DNA of 32,067 nt from positions 1 through 32,067 of the forward strand of contig JAFLUF010000019.1 in assembly GCA_022508925.1 (NCBI GenBank), in the 5' to 3' direction. The stretch comes from Oscillospiraceae bacterium (lineage in GTDB: Bacteria > Bacillota > Clostridia > Oscillospirales > Ruminococcaceae). The notes below the pieces were generated by a model. That model was not told where the DNA came from and ran no database searches. It saw only the letters and a list, made by a program, of their open reading frames with translations. Below are positions 1-10,454 of this stretch, piece by piece. A program made the position numbers and the translations under genes. The stretch's first letter is position 1. The number at the start of each line of letters is the position of its first letter.

Positions 1-2
1 TC

Positions 3-305
3 GGTCCGAGAGGTCTTATGCCTAACCCCAAGGCGGGTACTGTTACCCCCGATGTAGCTAAGGCTGTTCAGGAGGCTAAGGCAGGTAAGATTGAGTATCG
101 TCTTGACAAGTCTAACATTATCCACTGCCCGATAGGCAAAGCTTCTTTCGGCAAGGAAAAGCTCGAGGAGAACTTTACCGCGCTTATGGAAGCTGTTGCT
201 AAGGCAAAGCCCGCTGCGACGAAGGGTCAGTATATCAAGAGCTGTACCGTTTCTTCGACCATGGGCCCCGGCGTCAAGGTAAACACCTTGCGTTTCGGTG
301 TGTGA
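3..305 (+). CDS. rplA: 50S ribosomal protein L1, C-terminal part (5' end outside window)
   Basis: Frame open from the window edge: [22 protein letters not shown]...[17 protein letters not shown], characteristic L1 C-terminus. Confidence 0.95.
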   Translation, partial: GPRGLMPNPKAGTVTPDVAKAVQEAKAGKIEYRLDKSNIIHCPIGKASFGKEKLEENFTALMEAVAKAKPAATKGQYIKSCTVSSTMGPGVKVNTLRFGV

Positions 306-331
306 CGGGGGATTTTTGCGCATATTTCTCA

Positions 332-363
332 CCGCTCGGAGAAATCCGAGCGGCGGTTTTTAT
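332..363 (+). terminator. Rho-independent terminator after rplA
   Basis: Perfect stem CCGCTCGGA-GAAA-TCCGAGCGG followed by CGGTTTTTATT. Confidence 0.85.
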
Positions 364-367
364 TAGT

Positions 368-477
368 TAGAGATTAGAAGTTAGATGTAAGAGGTCAGTA
401 TTTGCGGTAGGTTGCCGAGCGTATTCAGATTATTACAACGTATTTTTAACTTCTGACACCTTACATTTTATTTCTAA
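368..477. repeat. Imperfect inverted-repeat pair flanking about 55 bp (MITE/REP-like candidate)
   Basis: Left arm TTAGAAGTTAGATGTAAGAGGTCAG (about 374-398) is imperfectly complementary to right arm CTGACACCTTACATTTTATTTCTAA (453-477). Confidence 0.5.
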
Positions 478-494
478 ACGAAGGGGGTAGTTTT

Positions 495-1010
495 TTGGGA
501 TTTGCCAAGGGGTTTAATCAGGTCGAAGCCGCGGCGGAAAAGGCAGTCAGACAGATAGTCGAAGAACACGGATATTCTCTTTGGGACGTGGTTTTCGTAA
601 AAGAGGGAGCTGCGTGGTATCTGAGGATACTTATTGATAAGCCCGAGGGAATATCGATCGACGACTGCGAGAGCATCGACGGACTGATAAACGCAGAAAT
701 AGACAAACAGCCGTTTATTGACAAGATAGACTACCTCGAGGTAGGCTCCGCGGGACTCGAACGCCCGATAAGGCGCGTAGACCAGCTTCATGCGTCGGTC
801 GGAAAGAGAATACGGCTTAAAACTTATAAGCTGTGCGAGGGGCTTACGGAAAAGGACGTAAGGTGTGTGTTAAAGAGCTTTGACGGCGAGAGGGTCGTTG
901 TTTCGGGGGAATTTGGGGAAATTTGTGAAGTCGGGCTTTTGCTCTCGGAAATTTCCGCGATGAATTATGACGATTTTGATGATTTTGATGAAATAATAAC
1001 GGAGGTATAA
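495..1010 (+). CDS. rimP: Ribosome maturation factor RimP
   Basis: RimP-like motifs (VEHGYSLWDVVFVKEG, YLRILIDKPEGISIDDCE, YLEVGSAGLERPI). TTG start with RBS AAGGGGG; lies directly before nusA. Confidence 0.93.
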   Translation: MGFAKGFNQVEAAAEKAVRQIVEEHGYSLWDVVFVKEGAAWYLRILIDKPEGISIDDCESIDGLINAEIDKQPFIDKIDYLEVGSAGLERPIRRVDQLHASVGKRIRLKTYKLCEGLTEKDVRCVLKSFDGERVVVSGEFGEICEVGLLLSEISAMNYDDFDDFDEIITEV

Positions 1011-1016
1011 CGGAAA

Positions 1017-2207
1017 ATGGCTAAACGAAAAACAGTCAAGGGCGAAGATTACGGCGATATTTACGAGAACCTTGCGCTTTTGGCGCAGGAAAAGGGGATC
1101 TCGGGCGAGATCTTAGCGGAAAAGATAAAGTACGCTATTGAGAAAAGCCTGAAGTCAAATCTGCATTTTGACGACGACGAAGAGGATTTTGTAATCGTAA
1201 ATATTGACATCGAAAAGAAGATCTTTGATGTAAGCATAATGAAGGAAGTCATCGAAGTTGTCGATACCCTTTATGAGCCGGAAAAGGAGATAGTTCTTGA
1301 GGAAGCGATAAAAATCGACCCTAAGGCGGAGGTCGGCTCAAGAGTTAAATGCCCTATCGACACAAAGCTGTTTAAGAGAATTGCCGCGAAAAACGCGAAG
1401 GATCTTATAAAGCAGGGCTTTTCAAACGCCGAGCGTCAGCACCTCAGCGAGATATGGGGACAGTACGAAAACGAGGCTGTATCGGCTCTTGTTACAAAAA
1501 TCGAGCCAAAAACGCTTCACGCTACTCTCGAGATAAACAAAAACGAGGTAATTCTTCTGAGAAACGAGCAGATACCCGGCGAGACTCTCGAGGTAGGACA
1601 GGTCATAAAGGTTTATATTTCCGGTGTTTCAAAGGAGTATAAGGAAGGCGAGAAAAATCAGTACCTCAAGGTCTCACGGACTGACAAGTGGCTTATAAAG
1701 CGCCTTTTCGAGCTTGAATGTCCCGAGATATACGACGGAACGGTTGAAATAAAGGCGGTAAGCCGTGTTCCGGGAAGCAGAAGCAAGATCGCCGTAAAGA
1801 GCAACGATCCCAATGTTGACGCTCTCGGAGCTTGTATAGGACCGCAGAAGAGCAGAATAAACGCGGTTACAAAGGAAGTAAAGGGCGAAAAGGTAGATGT
1901 CGTTATGTACTGCGAGGACGACGAGGAATTCATCAAACAGGCGCTTAAGCCCGCGGACGTAATAAACGTTATTATCACAAACCCGAATCCCGACAAAAGG
2001 TCATGTAAGGTAATAGTTCCCGATAATCAGCTTTCGCTTGCGATAGGAAACAAGGGACAAAACGCGTGGCTCGCGGCAAAGCTTACGGGCTATAAGGTCG
2101 ATATCAAGGCAGAAAGCGCTGTAAGACCCGAGGACTATGAAACGGTACCTCTCGAAGTACCCGAGCCTGATACCGAAGCTTCTCCCGAGGCTGAAGGAAC
2201 GGAGTGA
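1017..2207 (+). CDS. nusA: Transcription termination/antitermination factor NusA
   Basis: NusA N-terminal domain, S1 and KH domains (IAVKSNDPNVDALGACIGPQKSRINAV, LAIGNKGQNAWLAAKLTGYKVDI). Confidence 0.97.
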   Translation: MAKRKTVKGEDYGDIYENLALLAQEKGISGEILAEKIKYAIEKSLKSNLHFDDDEEDFVIVNIDIEKKIFDVSIMKEVIEVVDTLYEPEKEIVLEEAIKIDPKAEVGSRVKCPIDTKLFKRIAAKNAKDLIKQGFSNAERQHLSEIWGQYENEAVSALVTKIEPKTLHATLEINKNEVILLRNEQIPGETLEVGQVIKVYISGVSKEYKEGEKNQYLKVSRTDKWLIKRLFELECPEIYDGTVEIKAVSRVPGSRSKIAVKSNDPNVDALGACIGPQKSRINAVTKEVKGEKVDVVMYCEDDEEFIKQALKPADVINVIITNPNPDKRSCKVIVPDNQLSLAIGNKGQNAWLAAKLTGYKVDIKAESAVRPEDYETVPLEVPEPDTEASPEAEGTE

Positions 2208-2211
2208 TCCG

Positions 2212-2481
2212 ATGGCTGAACGAAAGATTCCCATGCGTAAGTGCGTTGCCTGCAGAGAGATGATCGGCAAAAAGGGCGCGATAAGGATCGTACGCACGCC
2301 GAGCGGCACGTTTGCGCTTGACGAGACGGGAAAAATGAACGGCAGAGGAGCTTATCTTTGCAGGGATATAAACTGTTATACAGACGCCAGAAAAGGAAAA
2401 AAGCTCGAGCGTTCGTTTAAAAGCCAGATTCCCGAGGAGATATACGACGATATCTTTAAGGAGCTTTCGGCGGATGAATAA
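2212..2481 (+). CDS. rnpM: YlxR-family RNA-binding protein (RnpM)
   Basis: MAERKIPMRKCVACREMIGKKGAIRIVRTPSG...GRGAYLC, YlxR signature. Start trimmed to ATG 2212 from the ORF-track start. Confidence 0.9.
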   Translation: MAERKIPMRKCVACREMIGKKGAIRIVRTPSGTFALDETGKMNGRGAYLCRDINCYTDARKGKKLERSFKSQIPEEIYDDIFKELSADE

Positions 2482-2776
2482 AACACTTACTTCCATATGC
2501 CTTTGCAGACGCGCGGGAAAGCTTGTTATCGGGTTTGACGCGGTTTGCAAAGAGCTTTCGAAAAAAGGCTTCTGCGCTGTAGTTTTAGCCGCCGATGTTT
2601 CGGAAAAAACCGAAAAGGAAATAAGGTTTTCGGCGGATAAATTCGGGCGCAAGGTATTAAAAGCGGATTTTACCATGGACGAGGCGCACAAGGCCCTGGG
2701 AAAGCGCGCGGGAGTGTTTCTCATAAACGACGAGGGACTTTTCGGCGCGGCAGCGAAACACATAAGCGAAGAGTAA
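2474..2776 (+). CDS. L7Ae/L30e-like ribosomal protein (YlxQ family)
   Basis: SICLCRRAGKLVIGFDAVCKEL...VVLAADVSEKT; position between ylxR and infB is classical for YlxQ. Confidence 0.88.
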   Translation: MNKTLTSICLCRRAGKLVIGFDAVCKELSKKGFCAVVLAADVSEKTEKEIRFSADKFGRKVLKADFTMDEAHKALGKRAGVFLINDEGLFGAAAKHISEE

Positions 2777-2812
2777 AAAATAAATTTCGGAAATGTTTGG
2801 AGGAAATATACA

Positions 2813-5503
2813 TTGCCAAGTAAACAGATAAAATACAAAGTTCAGACGGTTGCAAATGATTTGGGCATTGACAAATCTGAGCTTCTGAGGATTTTGGACG
2901 AGGTTTTTCCCGTAAAAACCCCGAGAAAAGCCGCGTCTGCCATAGGAGCGGATGAGGTTGGTTATCTTCTTGAAAAATTTACGAGGGACAACGAGGTAAA
3001 GGATCTTGCCGCGGCGTTCGCGCAGACAAAGAGCATAAAAACTCCCAAGCCGGAGACTGCCGAGAAAAAGGAGACTAAGAAAAAGGTCTCGAAAAAGGCT
3101 GAAGCGGAAAACGAGCAGCCGGAGGAAAAGCCCGTTGTTGAACAGCCCGTGCCTAAGGCTGAGGAAAAGCCTAAGACAGCGGAAGTTGTAAAAGAACCGG
3201 AAAGAAAGCCGGAAACAAAACCGGAACCCAAAGCCCGCGATAACCGCCCTGCGGACAGCGAGAATAATCAGAATGTCCGTCAGGATAAGAACGTTGCGGT
3301 CAGCCGCGACAATAAACAGAACGGCTTTAAGCAGAACGTCCCGTCAAAGCCGGTTGAAAACAGGCAGAAGCAGACTTCAAACCAGAAACCCGCCAATAAG
3401 CCCGTTACCGCAAAGCAGCCTGTTTCAAAGCCTGCTATCGACAGCAGCAAGATAAAGGTAAACACCCCGCCCGTTCAGCAAAAGCAGAAACAGAAGGGCG
3501 AGGCTGTAAAGCACGGCGAGCAGGTGACCAAAAAGGTCGATACCCGCGGAAGCTATGTAGAGCTTGATAAATACAACGAGCGTTACGAGACTATGGCAGG
3601 CGGCAGGGGCGACAGAATGAACAGCGATAATTTCCGCAGCAAGCAGAAATTTACGCAGAAATCCCAGCAGCGCGGCAAACAGCAGTATTCGGGAAAGCGC
3701 GAGACCGAAGCGCAGAAGCTGAAAAGGCTTGAGCTTGAGCGCGCGAGAAAACAGCAGCTTAAGGTACAGATCCCCGATGAGATCGTTGTCGGAGAGCTTG
3801 CCACAAGGCTTAAAGTTACGGCGTCCGAGGTAATAAAGAGACTGTTCGGTCTCGGCGTAATGGCGAATATCAACGAAACGATCGACTTTGATACCGCGTC
3901 GCTTATCGCCGAAGAGTTGGGCGCTAAGGTCGAAAAGGAAATTGTCGTAACCATCGAAGAGCGTCTGTTTGAGGACATTGAGGACAAGGACGAGGATCTT
4001 AAGCCGCGTTCGCCGGTGGTTGTGGTCATGGGTCACGTAGACCACGGAAAGACCTCGATACTCGACTATATCAGAAACGCTCACGTTACCTCGACCGAGG
4101 CGGGCGGAATTACCCAGCACATCGGCGCGTACCGCGTTCACATCAAAGACCGCGACATAACTTTCCTTGATACTCCCGGACACGAGGCGTTTACTGCTAT
4201 GCGCGCGCGCGGAGCGATGATAACGGATATCGCTATCCTTGTAGTCGCGGCTGACGACGGAATCATGCCGCAGACAGTCGAGGCGATAAATCATGCGAAA
4301 GCGGCAGGGGTTCAGATAATCGTCGCGATAAACAAAATGGACAAAGAGGGCGCAAATCCCGACAGGATAAAGGAAGAACTTACCAAATACGACCTCGTGT
4401 GCGAGGATTGGGGCGGAAACATCATCTGCGTTCCCGTATCCGCAAAAACAGGTGAGGGCATGGATAACCTGCTCGAAATGGTGGGACTTACCGCCGATGT
4501 TATGGAGCTTAAGGCAAACCCAGACCGACTTGCGAAGGGCGCGGTAATCGAAGCGCGTCTTGACAAGTCAAGAGGACCTATCGCTACGCTCCTTGTACAA
4601 AACGGAACGCTTCATACAGGCGATATCATCATTGCGGGTATGTCTGTCGGAAGAGTGCGCGTAATGCGCGACGATACAGGCAGAAGCGTAAGCGAGGCTG
4701 GACCGTCTATTCCCGTGGAAATAATGGGACTGTCCGAGGTTCCGTCCGCGGGAGACACCTTTGCGGCAGTCGAGGACGAAAAGCTCGCGAGAGAGCTTGT
4801 TGAAAAGCGTAAGACCGAGGCAAAGGAAGAGCAGTTCTCGGCATACAAGAAGGTAACGCTCGACAACCTGTTCAGCTCGATAGAGCAGGGCGATATAAAG
4901 GAACTGCCCATTATCGTAAAGGCGGACGTTCAGGGTTCTGTCGAAGCGGTAAAGCAGTCGCTTGAAAAGATTTCGAGCGACGAGGTAAACGTTCGCGTTA
5001 TCCACGGCGGAGTAGGCGCGGTAAATGAAAGCGACGTAAAGCTTGCCGACGCGAGCAACGCGATCATCGTCGGATTTAACGTAAGACCCAATACCGCTGC
5101 GGAAGAAGTCGCAAAGGAAAACGGCGTTGAGATACGTCTGTACAGAGTAATTTACGACGCTATCGAGGATATCACCACCGCTATGAAGGGAATGCTCGCT
5201 CCGAAATTCCGCGAGGTTTCTCTCGGAAAAGCCGAGGTGCGTCAGGTCTATAAAATCAGCAGCGTTGGAATTGTCGCGGGCTCGTATGTCCTCGACGGAA
5301 AGATCTCGCGCAGCTCTCAGATACGCATAGTGCGCGACGGAATTATCGTAGGCGACGACAAGATCGCGGGACTTCAGCGCTTTAAGGACGCGGTAAAAGA
5401 GGTCTCCTCGGGCTTTGAATGCGGAATAAGTCTCGAAAAGTTTACGGACATTAAAGAGGGCGACATTTTCGAAGCGTACGTTATGGAGGAATACAGAGAA
5501 TAA
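2813..5503 (+). CDS. infB: Translation initiation factor IF-2
   Basis: GTPase motifs [22 protein letters not shown]; long low-complexity K/P/Q-rich N-terminal linker; TTG start. Confidence 0.98.
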   Translation: MPSKQIKYKVQTVANDLGIDKSELLRILDEVFPVKTPRKAASAIGADEVGYLLEKFTRDNEVKDLAAAFAQTKSIKTPKPETAEKKETKKKVSKKAEAENEQPEEKPVVEQPVPKAEEKPKTAEVVKEPERKPETKPEPKARDNRPADSENNQNVRQDKNVAVSRDNKQNGFKQNVPSKPVENRQKQTSNQKPANKPVTAKQPVSKPAIDSSKIKVNTPPVQQKQKQKGEAVKHGEQVTKKVDTRGSYVELDKYNERYETMAGGRGDRMNSDNFRSKQKFTQKSQQRGKQQYSGKRETEAQKLKRLELERARKQQLKVQIPDEIVVGELATRLKVTASEVIKRLFGLGVMANINETIDFDTASLIAEELGAKVEKEIVVTIEERLFEDIEDKDEDLKPRSPVVVVMGHVDHGKTSILDYIRNAHVTSTEAGGITQHIGAYRVHIKDRDITFLDTPGHEAFTAMRARGAMITDIAILVVAADDGIMPQTVEAINHAKAAGVQIIVAINKMDKEGANPDRIKEELTKYDLVCEDWGGNIICVPVSAKTGEGMDNLLEMVGLTADVMELKANPDRLAKGAVIEARLDKSRGPIATLLVQNGTLHTGDIIIAGMSVGRVRVMRDDTGRSVSEAGPSIPVEIMGLSEVPSAGDTFAAVEDEKLARELVEKRKTEAKEEQFSAYKKVTLDNLFSSIEQGDIKELPIIVKADVQGSVEAVKQSLEKISSDEVNVRVIHGGVGAVNESDVKLADASNAIIVGFNVRPNTAAEEVAKENGVEIRLYRVIYDAIEDITTAMKGMLAPKFREVSLGKAEVRQVYKISSVGIVAGSYVLDGKISRSSQIRIVRDGIIVGDDKIAGLQRFKDAVKEVSSGFECGISLEKFTDIKEGDIFEAYVMEEYRE

Positions 5504-5571
5504 CTTCAGGCTGTCGATAAAGCCCGTCTTTTTCTTAACGGTTTGTAGTGTTTTTAGTTGAGGAATGAATT

Positions 5572-5940
5572 ATGCCTAATTTTAATATCAAACGGCTGAA
5601 TGAGGATATTTTAAGAGAACTGTCGGCGGCGGTAGCGGGAGTAAAAGACCCGCGCGTTTCCGAGAGCTTTGTTACGGTCACGCGCACCGAGCTGTCTAAC
5701 GACCTGTCATACTGTAAGGTATGGGTCTCGTGTATGGGCGGCGAGGAGCGCACCGCAAAAGCCGTAGAGGGAATGAAGGCGGCGGGCGGCTATTTCAAAA
5801 AAGCAATAGCCGCAAGGGTTCGTATGCGTAAAATGCCGGAGCTTGTTTTCCTTTCGGACAACTCGTTGGATTATGCGGAGCATATCGACAAGATCATCTC
5901 GGGGTTTTCAAAGGACAAGGGTGAATCAGATGAGGATTGA
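5572..5940 (+). CDS. rbfA: Ribosome-binding factor A
   Basis: RLNEDILRELSAAVAGVKDPRVSESFVTVTRTELSNDLSYCKVWVS; downstream of infB. Confidence 0.95.
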   Translation: MPNFNIKRLNEDILRELSAAVAGVKDPRVSESFVTVTRTELSNDLSYCKVWVSCMGGEERTAKAVEGMKAAGGYFKKAIAARVRMRKMPELVFLSDNSLDYAEHIDKIISGFSKDKGESDED

Positions 5941-6895
5941 CATAAAAGAAGCGGCGGAGTTTCTCCGTGAAAACAACAATTATCTTATCCTTATGCACGC
6001 AAGTCCCGACGGAGATACGCTCGGCTGCGGAACAGCGCTTTGCGGGGCGCTTCAGCGGCTTGGGAAAAACGCGAAAGCGGTTTGCCCCGACGAAATTCCG
6101 CATAAATTCGATTATCTTTTCGACGCCTGCGAAAATCAGGATTTCGAGCCTGAAACGGTGATATGCGTCGATGTGGCGGATACAAAGCTGCTTGGGGATA
6201 TGAAGGAGCTCGGCGACAAGGCAAAGCTTTGCATAGACCACCATGTTTCAAACGTAGAATATGCGGAAAAAACTCTGCTTGACCCACAAAGTGCTGCGGC
6301 GTGTGAGATAATCTGCGAGGTAATAAAGGAGCTTGGCATAAGCTTTGACGCGGCTCTCGCAAACTCGATATACACCGGCGCGGCGACAGACACGGGCTGC
6401 TTTAAATTCAGCAACACAACTCCCAAAACCCACAGGATAGCGGCGGAAATGATAGAGCACGGCGCGGATTTTGTAAATATAAACTATGTTATGTTTGATT
6501 TAAAAACTCCCGGCAGACTCGAACTTGAGCAGCAGGCGATGAAAACTATCCGCTATTACGCAAACGGACATATAGCCGTTATATTCGCTCCGTTTTCAAT
6601 GATAAGCAGCATTGAGGGGATAGACAGCGACGATATAGGCTTGCTTGCGAGTATGCCGCGTAAAATTCAGGGTGTGGATATAGGCATTTGCGTAAAGGAA
6701 AAAAAGAAGGACGAATTTAAGGTGTCTATCCGTTCGTCCGAAAAAATCGACTGCGCCAAAATAGCTAAGCAGTTTGGCGGCGGCGGACACGAAAGAGCCT
6801 CGGGCTGTTCTTTTTACGGAACCACGATCGATTACGCGGCGGCGAAGGTAGTGGAAGAAAGCGAAGAAGCCCTGCGAAAAGCGGGAATAATATGA
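5930..6895 (+). CDS. nrnA: DHH-family bifunctional oligoribonuclease/PAP phosphatase
   Basis: LMHASPDGDTLGCGTAL, CIDHHVSN, C-terminal GGGGHERASGC (DHHA1). Start placed at ATG 5930, overlapping rbfA. Confidence 0.92.
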   Translation: MRIDIKEAAEFLRENNNYLILMHASPDGDTLGCGTALCGALQRLGKNAKAVCPDEIPHKFDYLFDACENQDFEPETVICVDVADTKLLGDMKELGDKAKLCIDHHVSNVEYAEKTLLDPQSAAACEIICEVIKELGISFDAALANSIYTGAATDTGCFKFSNTTPKTHRIAAEMIEHGADFVNINYVMFDLKTPGRLELEQQAMKTIRYYANGHIAVIFAPFSMISSIEGIDSDDIGLLASMPRKIQGVDIGICVKEKKKDEFKVSIRSSEKIDCAKIAKQFGGGGHERASGCSFYGTTIDYAAAKVVEESEEALRKAGII

Positions 6896-7788
6896 ACGGA
6901 ATTTTAGCTGTAAATAAGCCTCAGGAGTTTACTTCGTTTGATGTGACGGCGATAGTCAGAAAAAAATTCGGAACAAAAAAGGTCGGTCACGGCGGCACTC
7001 TCGACCCCATGGCGACGGGCGTTCTGCCTGTGTTTATCGGAAACGCCACAAAAGCCGCAGACCTTGTATCCGATAAATCAAAAAGCTATCGCGCGGGATT
7101 TCGTCTGGGACTCAGCTCCGATACTCTCGATATCTGGGGCGAGCTGTCCGAAGAACGCTCCGTAAATGTCGGACAAAATGAGCTTGAGACGGCTTTGGCA
7201 AAGTTCCGCGGAGAGATCGAGCAGATACCTCCTATGTATTCGGCTTTGAAGGTAAACGGGCAAAAGCTCTGCGACCTCGCGCGAAAGGGAATAGAGATAG
7301 AGCGGAAGGCTCGCAAAATTACAATAACCCGGCTTGAGCTTATCGAATTTGACGGCAGGGACGGAGTTATTGAGATCGACTGCTCGGCAGGAACGTACAT
7401 TCGTTCTCTTATCGACGATATCGGAAAAGCTCTCGGGACAAGAGCGGTAATGACAAGCCTTGTGAGAACAAAAAGCTGCGGTTTTTCGCTGTCGCAGTGC
7501 GTGACGGTTGAGGATATAAAAACCAAGCCAATAGAAGAGCTTATTCTGTGGTCGGTGGATAACGTTTTCTCGGGATATTCTGCCGTCGTTCTTGACGAAA
7601 AGCAACAGCGGCTTTACCTTAACGGCGTGAGACTTGACGCGAAAAGACTGCACGGACCGAACGGAGCTTTGACAGAATTTCCGACGGGGGAACTTATCAG
7701 AATTTACGGAGAACGCGAGCTGCTCGGAGTCGGAAAGATAAACGAACAGGGCGAGCTTATATCCGTAAAGCGGTTTATAAATGACTGA
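6892..7788 (+). CDS. truB: tRNA pseudouridine(55) synthase TruB
   Basis: MNGILAVNKPQEFTSFDV, KKVGHGGTLDPMATGVLP catalytic motif, GTYIRSLIDDIGKALG. Confidence 0.97.
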   Translation: MNGILAVNKPQEFTSFDVTAIVRKKFGTKKVGHGGTLDPMATGVLPVFIGNATKAADLVSDKSKSYRAGFRLGLSSDTLDIWGELSEERSVNVGQNELETALAKFRGEIEQIPPMYSALKVNGQKLCDLARKGIEIERKARKITITRLELIEFDGRDGVIEIDCSAGTYIRSLIDDIGKALGTRAVMTSLVRTKSCGFSLSQCVTVEDIKTKPIEELILWSVDNVFSGYSAVVLDEKQQRLYLNGVRLDAKRLHGPNGALTEFPTGELIRIYGERELLGVGKINEQGELISVKRFIND

Positions 7789-7801
7789 CAGGTGAAAAAT
7801 T

Positions 7802-8689
7802 TTGATTGATATAACAAACGGCGCAAAACCGAAAGAAAAAACTGCTGTTGCGCTGGGATATTTTGACGGACTACATTTGGGACATGTATATGTGATAGGG
7901 CAGACTCTTTTACAAAAGGGGCTTAAGCCTGCTGTTTTCACGTTCAACTGCGATACGACTCTTCCGAAATTTACCAAGCAGGAGGACATAATCTCATTTG
8001 AAAACAAGTGCGAGATACTCGAAAAAATGGGCGTGGAATACCTTTACGCTCCCGATTACGCGGATGTGTGCGGACTTGAATACGAGCAGTTTGTAAGCGA
8101 AATTCTCGTAAAAAAACTGAATATCGGCTTTGCCTGCTGCGGAGAGAATTTCAGATTTGGAAAGGGCGGAGAGGGAAATCCAAAGCGTCTTTCGGAGCTG
8201 GCGGAAAAATACGGCTTTACGGCGCATATCGCAGATGACGTCTGCGTTGATGGCGAGGCTGTAAGCTCCACGCGCATACGCGAGTTTATACGCGAGGGAA
8301 AGATCGAGGAGGCAAACCGCCTTTTAGGATACGAGCTCAGTTTTAAGCTCCCCGTTGTTTACGGAAACCGGATCGGACGCACGCTGTCGTTTCCGACAAT
8401 AAACCAGATAATACCTTCTACAAACGTTGTTCCGCGCTTTGGCGTGTACAAAAGCTTCGCGCAGGTTGACGGAAAGAATATGCGGGCGATAACAAACATC
8501 GGCATTCGTCCTACTGTCGGAAAAACAAGCGGAGTAGTAATGGAAACGCATATTCTGGCTTATGCCGGAGACCTGTACGGACAACAGATAGCGGTCTCGC
8601 TGTCCGGCTTTTTGCGCGGCGAGAAGAAATTTGCCGATTTATCGGAGTTAAAAGAGCAAATTGCGTTGGATATAAAGAATACTCTGTAA
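7802..8689 (+). CDS. ribF: Bifunctional riboflavin kinase/FAD synthetase
   Basis: VALGYFDGLHLGH, SSTRIREFIREG, GRTLSFPTIN, RFGVYKSFAQ; TTG start. Confidence 0.95.
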   Translation: MIDITNGAKPKEKTAVALGYFDGLHLGHVYVIGQTLLQKGLKPAVFTFNCDTTLPKFTKQEDIISFENKCEILEKMGVEYLYAPDYADVCGLEYEQFVSEILVKKLNIGFACCGENFRFGKGGEGNPKRLSELAEKYGFTAHIADDVCVDGEAVSSTRIREFIREGKIEEANRLLGYELSFKLPVVYGNRIGRTLSFPTINQIIPSTNVVPRFGVYKSFAQVDGKNMRAITNIGIRPTVGKTSGVVMETHILAYAGDLYGQQIAVSLSGFLRGEKKFADLSELKEQIALDIKNTL

Positions 8690-8765
8690 TTTCAGCTATG
8701 GCTCACATATTTTTCACTATTTTAAATTACAATTTAGTAAAACGGCGTGTCCAAGGGGTTTATAT

Positions 8766-9725
8766 ATGATCGAAGTCAATAATCTATGTAAGAATTACGG
8801 TTCCAAAAGGGCTGTTCAGGATATAAGCTTTACCGCGAAAAACGGCGAGATACTCGGATTTCTCGGGCCTAACGGCGCGGGAAAGTCCACGACGATGAAT
8901 ATACTTACGGGATATCTTTCCGCTACAAGCGGACAGGTCCTGATAAACGGAGCAGACATTCTCGAGTCGCCCTCCGAGGCGAAGAAAAATATCGGCTATC
9001 TGCCCGAGGTCCCGCCGCTTTATCCCGATATGACAGTGGACGAGTATCTGAATTTTGTGTATGACCTTAAGAAATGTAAGCTACCCAGGCGTTCTCATCT
9101 GGGAGAAATATGCGAGCTTTCCAGGATCGACGACGTAAGAAAGCGCGTTATCCGCAATCTCTCAAAGGGCTATCGCCAGAGAGTCGGCTTGGCTCAGTCG
9201 CTTGTTGGAAATCCCAAGGTTCTTATCCTCGACGAGCCGACGGTCGGCCTTGACCCGAAGCAGATAATCGAGATACGCTCGCTTATAAAAAAGCTCGGTA
9301 AAAACCACACGGTTATTTTGTCCTCGCATATCCTGCCCGAGGTTCAGGCGGTGTGCGACAGAATAACCGTAATCAATAACGGCAGGCTTATCGCAAACGA
9401 CACCGCGGAAAACCTGTCGCATTCTCTCAGCGCGGACAGAAAGCTGTGCGTGCAGATAGAGGGCCCCTCAAAAGAGGTAAGATCGCTTTTGTCGTCCATT
9501 AACGGCGTACAGGAGATCTACGAGGGAAAAGCGGTAGAAAAAAACGTAACGGAATACGAGATTCTCCCCAAAGAAGACTGTGATATCCGCAGGGAAATTT
9601 TCAAGCGAATGGCGGAAAGAAATTATCCGATATTGCTTATGAGAAGCTCCGAGCTTACGCTTGAGGAGATATTCCTTAAGCTTACTACGGGTGATTTTTA
9701 CGGCGAAAACGGGGGTGAAAAATAA
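8766..9725 (+). CDS. ABC transporter ATP-binding protein (CcmA/GldA-like)
   Basis: Walker A GPNGAGKST, signature LSKGYRQRVGLAQ, Walker B VLILDEPTVGLDP. Confidence 0.95.
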   Translation: MIEVNNLCKNYGSKRAVQDISFTAKNGEILGFLGPNGAGKSTTMNILTGYLSATSGQVLINGADILESPSEAKKNIGYLPEVPPLYPDMTVDEYLNFVYDLKKCKLPRRSHLGEICELSRIDDVRKRVIRNLSKGYRQRVGLAQSLVGNPKVLILDEPTVGLDPKQIIEIRSLIKKLGKNHTVILSSHILPEVQAVCDRITVINNGRLIANDTAENLSHSLSADRKLCVQIEGPSKEVRSLLSSINGVQEIYEGKAVEKNVTEYEILPKEDCDIRREIFKRMAERNYPILLMRSSELTLEEIFLKLTTGDFYGENGGEK

Positions 9726-10444
9726 TGCTTGCTGTTACAAAGCGCGAGATAAGAGCGTACTTCACCTCTCCGTTGGGATATGTGTTTTTGGCGGCGTTCT
9801 GCGGGTTTTCGGGACTCTTTTTGTGGCTTAACTGCCTTTCGGTAGGAAGCGCGGTCATGGGCGGAACGTTTCAGCTTATGTTTTTCGTAAATATGATCTT
9901 AATTCCCGTGCTTACAATGCGCACGCTTGCGGACGACAAGCGCCGCAAAACCGACCAGCTTACCCTTACAAGCCCCGTAAGCGTTTTCGGAATTGTCGCG
10001 GGAAAGTTTCTGGGCGCGTTTTTTGTATTCGTTTGCGCGAGCGTTGTAATGCTTATCTACGGAGTATTTTTGTCTGTTGCCGTTACTCAGTCAAACGGCA
10101 AGTTTGACTGGGGGTCGTTCTGGGGATATTACGCGGGACTTATTCTTATCGGCGCGGTGTTTATCTCGATAGGTATTTTTATCTCGTCGCTTACGGAAAG
10201 CCAGATGATCTCCGCCGTCGGAAGCATCGGCGTGAATATCGTTGTATGCCTTTTCGACGTAATTTCGGCGTATATCTCAAACGAAACGCTCGCAAAGATA
10301 ATAGACTCGCTTTCGGTTTTCTACAAGTACAGCGAGTTTACGCAGGGTATTTTCAGTCTTAAAAACACGGTGTTTTTTCTTAGCATTATCGTCGTGTTTG
10401 TCTTTCTGACAGTACGCGTCATCGAGCGCCGCCGTTATGCGTAA
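9725..10444 (+). CDS. ABC-2 type permease (GldF-like)
   Basis: Multi-TM protein, MLAVTKREIRAYFTSPLGYVFLAAF...DDKRRKTDQLTLTSPV; coupled to the upstream ATPase. Confidence 0.9.
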   Translation: MLAVTKREIRAYFTSPLGYVFLAAFCGFSGLFLWLNCLSVGSAVMGGTFQLMFFVNMILIPVLTMRTLADDKRRKTDQLTLTSPVSVFGIVAGKFLGAFFVFVCASVVMLIYGVFLSVAVTQSNGKFDWGSFWGYYAGLILIGAVFISIGIFISSLTESQMISAVGSIGVNIVVCLFDVISAYISNETLAKIIDSLSVFYKYSEFTQGIFSLKNTVFFLSIIVVFVFLTVRVIERRRYA

Positions 10445-10454
10445 GGGGGATATC

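Noticed and set aside
3425-4294. 289-aa minus-strand ORF antisense to infB
   Set aside because: infB is unambiguous; the antisense frame has no recognisable domain.
7078-8007. 309-aa minus-strand ORF antisense to truB/ribF
   Set aside because: Shadow ORF spanning two clear genes.
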